Notes under the pieces: generated by a model
The model's input: the letters and a program-made list of their open reading frames with translations, nothing else
Told to the model about the DNA's origin: nothing
Databases searched by the model: none
Assembly: GCA_016868895.1 (NCBI GenBank)
Contig: VGFK01000007.1
Location: 1-38,937, forward strand
DNA: 38,937 nt
Reading direction: 5' to 3'
DNA from: Bacteroidota bacterium
Lineage (GTDB): Bacteria; Bacteroidota; Bacteroidia; Chitinophagales; Chitinophagaceae
Program-made: the position numbers and the translations under genes
In this document: positions 35,595 to 38,937 of the stretch, in pieces
How the letters are laid out: the number at the start of each line of letters is the position of its first letter
Position numbering within the stretch: position 1 is the stretch's first letter

Positions 35595-37091
35595 TTATTG
35601 AGTCAAAGGTATGATTTTGGCTTTTTGAGATAAATACTCCGAAGAGAGCATTCCGCTTTTGGCATTTATATATGTAGGATCACAAATAAGATACTTCTTT
35701 CCGATATATGTGATGTAGGTCCCGGTAAACGATTCATTCAAAAAGACTCCAAGATTCACATGACCAGGAAAATCAAGCGCTACAGTTTCCAATTTTAGGT
35801 ACCGCTTTATCAGATAAGAGAGAAAAATGGTTCGATCTTCACAATCATTTGCTGGGAAGAAAAGACTTTGTTCCGAAAAAAGATATTTCTCTTTACCGAA
35901 CTGAGATTGGTCGGTTGCATAAGGAAACGCATGTTGACAAAAGTCCAGCAACATGTCGATTGATTCCCGCTTCGATAATCCTTTTAGCTTTGGTTGGAAA
36001 AAATCATCCAGTTTTTTCTCATTTGACGATGTGAGACCTGGCCCAAAATATACGCGTAAATCGCATTGGGGATAGGTGGAAAGAAAATCCAATACACCAC
36101 GATTGAATGTAAATTCAAAATCAATGCCTTTGTATTGATGAGATTTTGAAAATTTATCCCCCTGAAGCAAAGGATATTCCGATAAGGCGAAAGAGACAGA
36201 TTTTGAATTACCCGGGTAATTATTATTATATGTTTGGAGATCCTGAATAGCATTACGATTTTCTTCCATTACATAAAAAATATCATCGTCTTCTTTAAAA
36301 TAGGGAGTGCCGTACAATTTCTCTTTTGCAGGAAACAAAAGATAGACAAGTTCTTCATTGTATCCTATTTTAACCTTGTACCCTGCCCTGAGCAAAATGT
36401 ACCATGAAAGCAATTTTCGCTCATTGGAGCTTTCATAAAATACATGTGCGGCTTTGGAGGATAACTGATAAAATCCCCAGTCATTCAACAGGTATTTTGA
36501 TCGCATGTTTTGTAAAACGGCCAATTGCTCAGCCCAGTAATCTTTATTACGAGTGAGTCCTGTATAGAATTCTGCGATGGATTTAGGGGAAATCACTCTT
36601 AATTCCGGGAGTAAATGCGGCTTGACTTCCAACTGACTTTCAATTCCATAAAATTGAAGTCCCTTGATATAGGAAACGGAAGCATATTCAACCGGGTCAT
36701 CCATTTGAAGGTTGTGCTGCAAACTCAATAGATTACGCGTTCCCACCTGATTGGTATCCACTTCTACTTCACGGCTGAATGGCGAACGGAGAGAGTCTTT
36801 TAATGTTGGCTGAAGGGAGGGCTTCAATGGTGATCGAAGTTCACTGCGGATCAGATTTACTTTTTTCCAAGACTGCTGAAGGAATTGCAAAAAAAGTGAG
36901 TCATTCCTATCAATAAACGATTGATGTTGTTGCTGAGCTCCAGACTTGAACTTCTCAAACTGATTGATGAGCTCTTCCTGTTTTTTAACCTGAGAAAATA
37001 CCGGTAGTGCAACCAATAAAGGTAACAACACACGAAAGGATAGCTTCCTGCATGCAGAAAAGAATATCATCAACGTTGGATAGGCGATCAT
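35595..37091 (-). CDS. Secreted transglutaminase-like cysteine protease-fold protein
   Basis: The 498-aa protein has a hydrophobic signal segment at about 20-34 ('VLLPLLVALPVFSQ'). The C-terminal part has the transglutaminase-like Cys-His-Asp triad: C417 in 'NDCEDRTIFLSYLI', H444 in 'DFPGHVNLGVF' and D471 in 'LICDPTY'. The middle (about 190-370) is of unknown fold; residues 35-80 are helical and polar. Such domains act as peptidases, protein cross-linkers or amidases. The start ATG overlaps the sigma factor stop (ATGA), so translation is coupled. An alternative start is M8. Its role with the DUF4384 protein and FISUMP lipoprotein, perhaps processing or cross-linking of surface protein, is inference. 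Confidence 0.85.
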   Translation of the reverse strand: MIAYPTLMIFFSACRKLSFRVLLPLLVALPVFSQVKKQEELINQFEKFKSGAQQQHQSFIDRNDSLFLQFLQQSWKKVNLIRSELRSPLKPSLQPTLKDSLRSPFSREVEVDTNQVGTRNLLSLQHNLQMDDPVEYASVSYIKGLQFYGIESQLEVKPHLLPELRVISPKSIAEFYTGLTRNKDYWAEQLAVLQNMRSKYLLNDWGFYQLSSKAAHVFYESSNERKLLSWYILLRAGYKVKIGYNEELVYLLFPAKEKLYGTPYFKEDDDIFYVMEENRNAIQDLQTYNNNYPGNSKSVSFALSEYPLLQGDKFSKSHQYKGIDFEFTFNRGVLDFLSTYPQCDLRVYFGPGLTSSNEKKLDDFFQPKLKGLSKRESIDMLLDFCQHAFPYATDQSQFGKEKYLFSEQSLFFPANDCEDRTIFLSYLIKRYLKLETVALDFPGHVNLGVFLNESFTGTYITYIGKKYLICDPTYINAKSGMLSSEYLSQKAKIIPLTQ

Positions 37092-37708
37092 GAGGAGAAG
37101 TACGTTTTCAGTTCCGGAGACTCCATGACCAGCTCCTTTAGCTTATCCAGGCAGCGCTTAAATCTTTGTCTGGCAGAAACAGAAGTGATCTCAAGCCGGT
37201 ATGCGATTTCATCGAATGACATGCATTTATTCGGGTGTTCTTCGTTTACCTCCTCGCCCAATGTAAAGCGCAGATCGATAACTTCTCTGCACTTATTACC
37301 CAACTGCTGTTTAAAGGAAATAAGCGCATTAAAAACATCTAAATCACTTGTCTGGTCCATAACATCATGGTGTTCTATGAGTTCCAGGGGATTATTTCTT
37401 GAAAGTTGTTTTAAACAGAGATTTCGACAAATCGAAATGAGATAGGTGGAGAAGCTACTTTCAGCTCGAAATTTACCTTCCTGGACATTGAAAATAGCAA
37501 GCGAGAAGCCTTCTTGAAAAATATCTTCCGGGTCTAAAGTAACATTCTTAAATGCCCAAACCATTCTCTTCACTTTTTCGAAATTTTTATGGTAAAGCGA
37601 TGCAATCTCGTATTCATTCCTATTCTGTATAGCCTCGATGAGGGCCGCTTCACTCTCTCTGATTTGTTCTGATGTGGGATTGATTTGTGACAGTTTACCC
37701 GATTCCAT
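37088..37708 (-). CDS. Sigma-70 family (ECF-type) RNA polymerase sigma factor
   Basis: The 206-aa protein has sigma region 2 at about 40-105 ('EDIFQEGFSLAIFNVQEGKF' then 'FSTYLISICRNLCLKQLSR') and region 4 at about 135-195 ('CREVIDLRF' ... 'MSFDEIAYRLEITSVSARQR'). The helix-turn-helix in region 4 is intact. No region 1.1 or 3 is seen, so it is of ECF type. No anti-sigma factor with FecR or zinc-finger pattern follows; instead three envelope-protein genes overlap or nearly touch it downstream (4-nt ATGA overlap with the first). This suggests that the sigma factor directs, directly or by autoregulation, its own operon. No consensus -7 box was found upstream. Confidence 0.93.
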   Translation of the reverse strand: MESGKLSQINPTSEQIRESEAALIEAIQNRNEYEIASLYHKNFEKVKRMVWAFKNVTLDPEDIFQEGFSLAIFNVQEGKFRAESSFSTYLISICRNLCLKQLSRNNPLELIEHHDVMDQTSDLDVFNALISFKQQLGNKCREVIDLRFTLGEEVNEEHPNKCMSFDEIAYRLEITSVSARQRFKRCLDKLKELVMESPELKTYFSS

Positions 37709-37779
37709 TTACCGGCTGGTGTTTGGTTGGAATAAATTTAACAAACTTCACACAAAGCAGTGCTTAAAATAAAGAGTAT

Positions 37780-37799
37780 GGGACGCCGATTGGCGTCCC
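37780..37799 (-). terminator. Intrinsic terminator for the secreted-protein gene upstream of the sigma operon
   Basis: A perfect 8-bp stem GGGACGCC/GGCGTCCC with 4-nt loop is followed on the minus strand by a T-rich stretch (ATACTCTTTATTTT). It lies 35 nt past the stop codon at 37835 and separates this gene from the sigma factor operon. Confidence 0.75.
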
Positions 37800-37834
37800 T
37801 GATGCTTCATAGGTTAACATCTATTCGCGTCATT

Positions 37835-38494
37835 TTACTTGAAATCGAGGAGTTTGTCTAATTTTTCGTGAAGGATTTTGGTTTTGTCGGTTAGTTCACG
37901 ACGAAGCACTTTTTTTCCCGCCTCAATTGCCATTTCACTGTTGTAACCGATACGGATATTGACCTCCACATTGTTTTTCCCAACCGGACGGTAAATTTCC
38001 AGAAGAGGCAGCACACGTCCAATTTCCTGAACAACCAGGTTTTTGATTGCGCCGGCAATTTCTGTTACTGAAGCCGCTTCTTGAGTACTCAGCTGCGCAT
38101 TTGCGATATTTCCCTCAATCAAAGCTGCCACATTGGTAGAGATCGTTCCTGCCAACTCAAATTTGGCAATTTCATTTGCCTGAAGTTTAGCCGCAGTTAT
38201 ACTCTCACCAACAGCATTACCATTTGCCGTTATGTACTTCGGATACCCGGTTTCTGCATCCATTTCGATTGAGCGGATCCAGGAGGATTCGACTTGGCGT
38301 GCGATAGGAAGGGCTCCAGGAGCCACATCATACCCTTCCCGGGTCAACTGACGTGCTTCTTTTTTGGCCTTGCGCATGACCCTGGATTTTAGCTCTTTTT
38401 CAGCCGCGCGGGTGGGCTTCTTTTGAGCCATCAGGTCGGCATTGGAAAACAAAAGCACAAAGGCCAGGAGCAAAAGTTTAATTATCGGTTTCAT
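37835..38494 (-). CDS. Secreted protein of unknown function next to sigma operon
   Basis: The 219-aa protein has a signal peptide (1-22, 'LLLLAFVLLFSNADLMAQ'). The mature part starts with a very basic helix ('AEKELKSRVMRKAKKEARQL'), then 'YITANGNAVGESITAAKLQA', a helical segment, and a terminal beta-alpha region ('YRPVGKNNVEVNIRIGYNSE'). The arrangement (precursor helix, 'A..GNAVGESI..A..QA...A..EL', final strand) recalls LPP20-like envelope proteins, as does the N-terminal region of the DUF4384 protein encoded further on. The family assignment is tentative. ATG 38494 is chosen at the signal peptide; a longer frame to 38596 adds unlikely sequence. A strong terminator lies downstream, so the gene is a separate unit from the sigma operon. 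Confidence 0.8.
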   Translation of the reverse strand: MKPIIKLLLLAFVLLFSNADLMAQKKPTRAAEKELKSRVMRKAKKEARQLTREGYDVAPGALPIARQVESSWIRSIEMDAETGYPKYITANGNAVGESITAAKLQANEIAKFELAGTISTNVAALIEGNIANAQLSTQEAASVTEIAGAIKNLVVQEIGRVLPLLEIYRPVGKNNVEVNIRIGYNSEMAIEAGKKVLRRELTDKTKILHEKLDKLLDFK

Positions 38495-38684
38495 CTTTTT
38501 ACTTTTAAATTTAGTTATTGGTTGGTTTGTTTTGTGACAAAAAATTGTAACTTTATCTAAGTTTATTTTTATAATGTATAACAAATTGTATTTCAATTTT
38601 TTAAATATACTATAAATACAAAATTAATAGCATGGGAGCTTCTTTTAATTATCTGCCAGCCAGGTGATTTCTTCTTGGGTTAGG
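38495..38684. other. AT-rich intergenic region
   Basis: About 190 bp, strongly AT-rich, between the secreted-protein gene and the presumed insertion-sequence end. A TAATTTTG box on the minus strand (38626-38619) matches TAnnTTTG but is about 125 nt upstream of the ATG and lacks a -33 partner. No gene or RNA is seen. Confidence 0.4.
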
Positions 38685-38937
38685 TGTAAGTATCCCTAAA
38701 AAGCAGACGGTTTAAAACTTAAGTATTAATCTTAAATTTAAACTGCCATGAAAAAATCTCGATTCACGGAGGCGCAGATTGTCTCCGCCCTTAAAAAGCA
38801 AGAAGCCGGTATCTCCACCCGAGAGATTTGCCGGGAGCTAGGTGTCACAGAGACTACCTTTTACAACTGGAAGGCCAAGTATGGGGGTATGGAGATCTCT
38901 GATGTCAAGAAAATGAAGTCTTTAGAGGAAGAAAATG
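38685..38937 (+). mobile_element. IS3-family insertion sequence, left part
   Basis: The only firm part is the OrfA-type transposase gene from 38748. The left end is set tentatively at the TG of TGTAAGTATCCCTAAAAAG (38685), since IS3-family ends usually begin with TG and lie 50-70 bp before orfA. The right end, orfB and target duplication are outside the window. Confidence 0.45.
38748..38937 (+). CDS. IS3-family transposase OrfA (partial, runs off window)
   Basis: 63 complete codons are visible. 'FTEAQIVSALKKQEAG' followed by 'EICRELGVTETTFYNWKAKY' is the helix-turn-helix of IS3-family OrfA proteins (IS2/IS51/IS407-like), which binds the element's ends. 'GMEISDVKKMKSLEEEN' is the start of the leucine-zipper segment. 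OrfA is normally joined to the DDE-domain protein OrfB by -1 frameshifting or is encoded separately; that part is outside the window. The ATG at 38748 matches the usual family start. Confidence 0.93.
   Translation, partial: MKKSRFTEAQIVSALKKQEAGISTREICRELGVTETTFYNWKAKYGGMEISDVKKMKSLEEEN

Noticed and set aside
1-38937. CRISPR array, prophage or toxin-antitoxin pair
   Set aside because: No regularly spaced repeats, phage structural genes or paired small genes of that type were seen anywhere in the window.

Overview
The window is chromosomal DNA from a member of the Bacteroidota, probably a Cytophagales- or Chitinophagales-like lineage (the rank below phylum is a guess). The phylum call rests on several independent signs: promoters of the Bacteroidota type (TAnnTTTG at -7) in front of icd, secA, aspS, the tRNA and others; a long SecA (1101 aa) with a SEC-C tail; a eukaryotic-type NADP isocitrate dehydrogenase; a large TonB-receptor-like barrel protein; a fused malic enzyme-phosphotransacetylase; and a FISUMP-domain lipoprotein.

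Layout. (1) 1-900 is a scar-like region: the C-terminal remnant of a serine recombinase abuts a tRNA with CAU anticodon and its terminator, followed by a frameshifted and truncated Crp/Fnr regulator gene. The promoter of icd lies at the broken 3' end of that remnant. (2) 906-5954 holds icd, then on the minus strand a DUF457 membrane metal-dependent hydrolase and an orphan outer-membrane barrel protein. (3) 6114-18172 is a long plus-strand housekeeping run: secA, a SPOR-domain protein, an M20 amidohydrolase, malic enzyme, mlaE-mlaF (ABC lipid transport without an adjacent MCE protein), sucD, a small membrane protein and aspS. The last two recognisable transcription units start at their own promoters (sucD, aspS). 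(4) 18186-22218 is a minus-strand operon for extracytoplasmic sugar chemistry: a Tat-signal Gfo/Idh/MocA oxidoreductase, a double DUF1080 (3-keto-glycoside hydrolase-like) protein and a secreted protein with a duplicated domain. A neutral-ceramidase-like secreted enzyme is divergent from it. (5) 23550-29972 is a minus-strand L-rhamnose operon: rhaT, aldolase-dehydrogenase fusion, rhaI, a short FGGY kinase and, unusually, a PepSY membrane protein. (6) 30090-32764 holds a class-A beta-lactamase-fold serine hydrolase and a PhoD-like phosphatase, convergent and overlapping. (7) 32850-37708 is a tightly overlapped minus-strand operon: ECF-like sigma factor, transglutaminase-like secreted protein, DUF4384 protein and a fibronectin/FISUMP lipoprotein. 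A separate secreted protein of unknown function, with its own terminator, lies just upstream. (8) The right edge enters an IS3-family insertion sequence.

The best candidate for something not well described is the sigma factor-transglutaminase-DUF4384-FISUMP operon with its upstream secreted neighbour: it looks like a self-contained envelope programme carrying its own transcription factor. Central carbon genes (icd, malic enzyme, sucD) occur here singly rather than as TCA operons. Several convergent gene pairs end within about 0-13 bp of one another, leaving little room for ordinary terminators.
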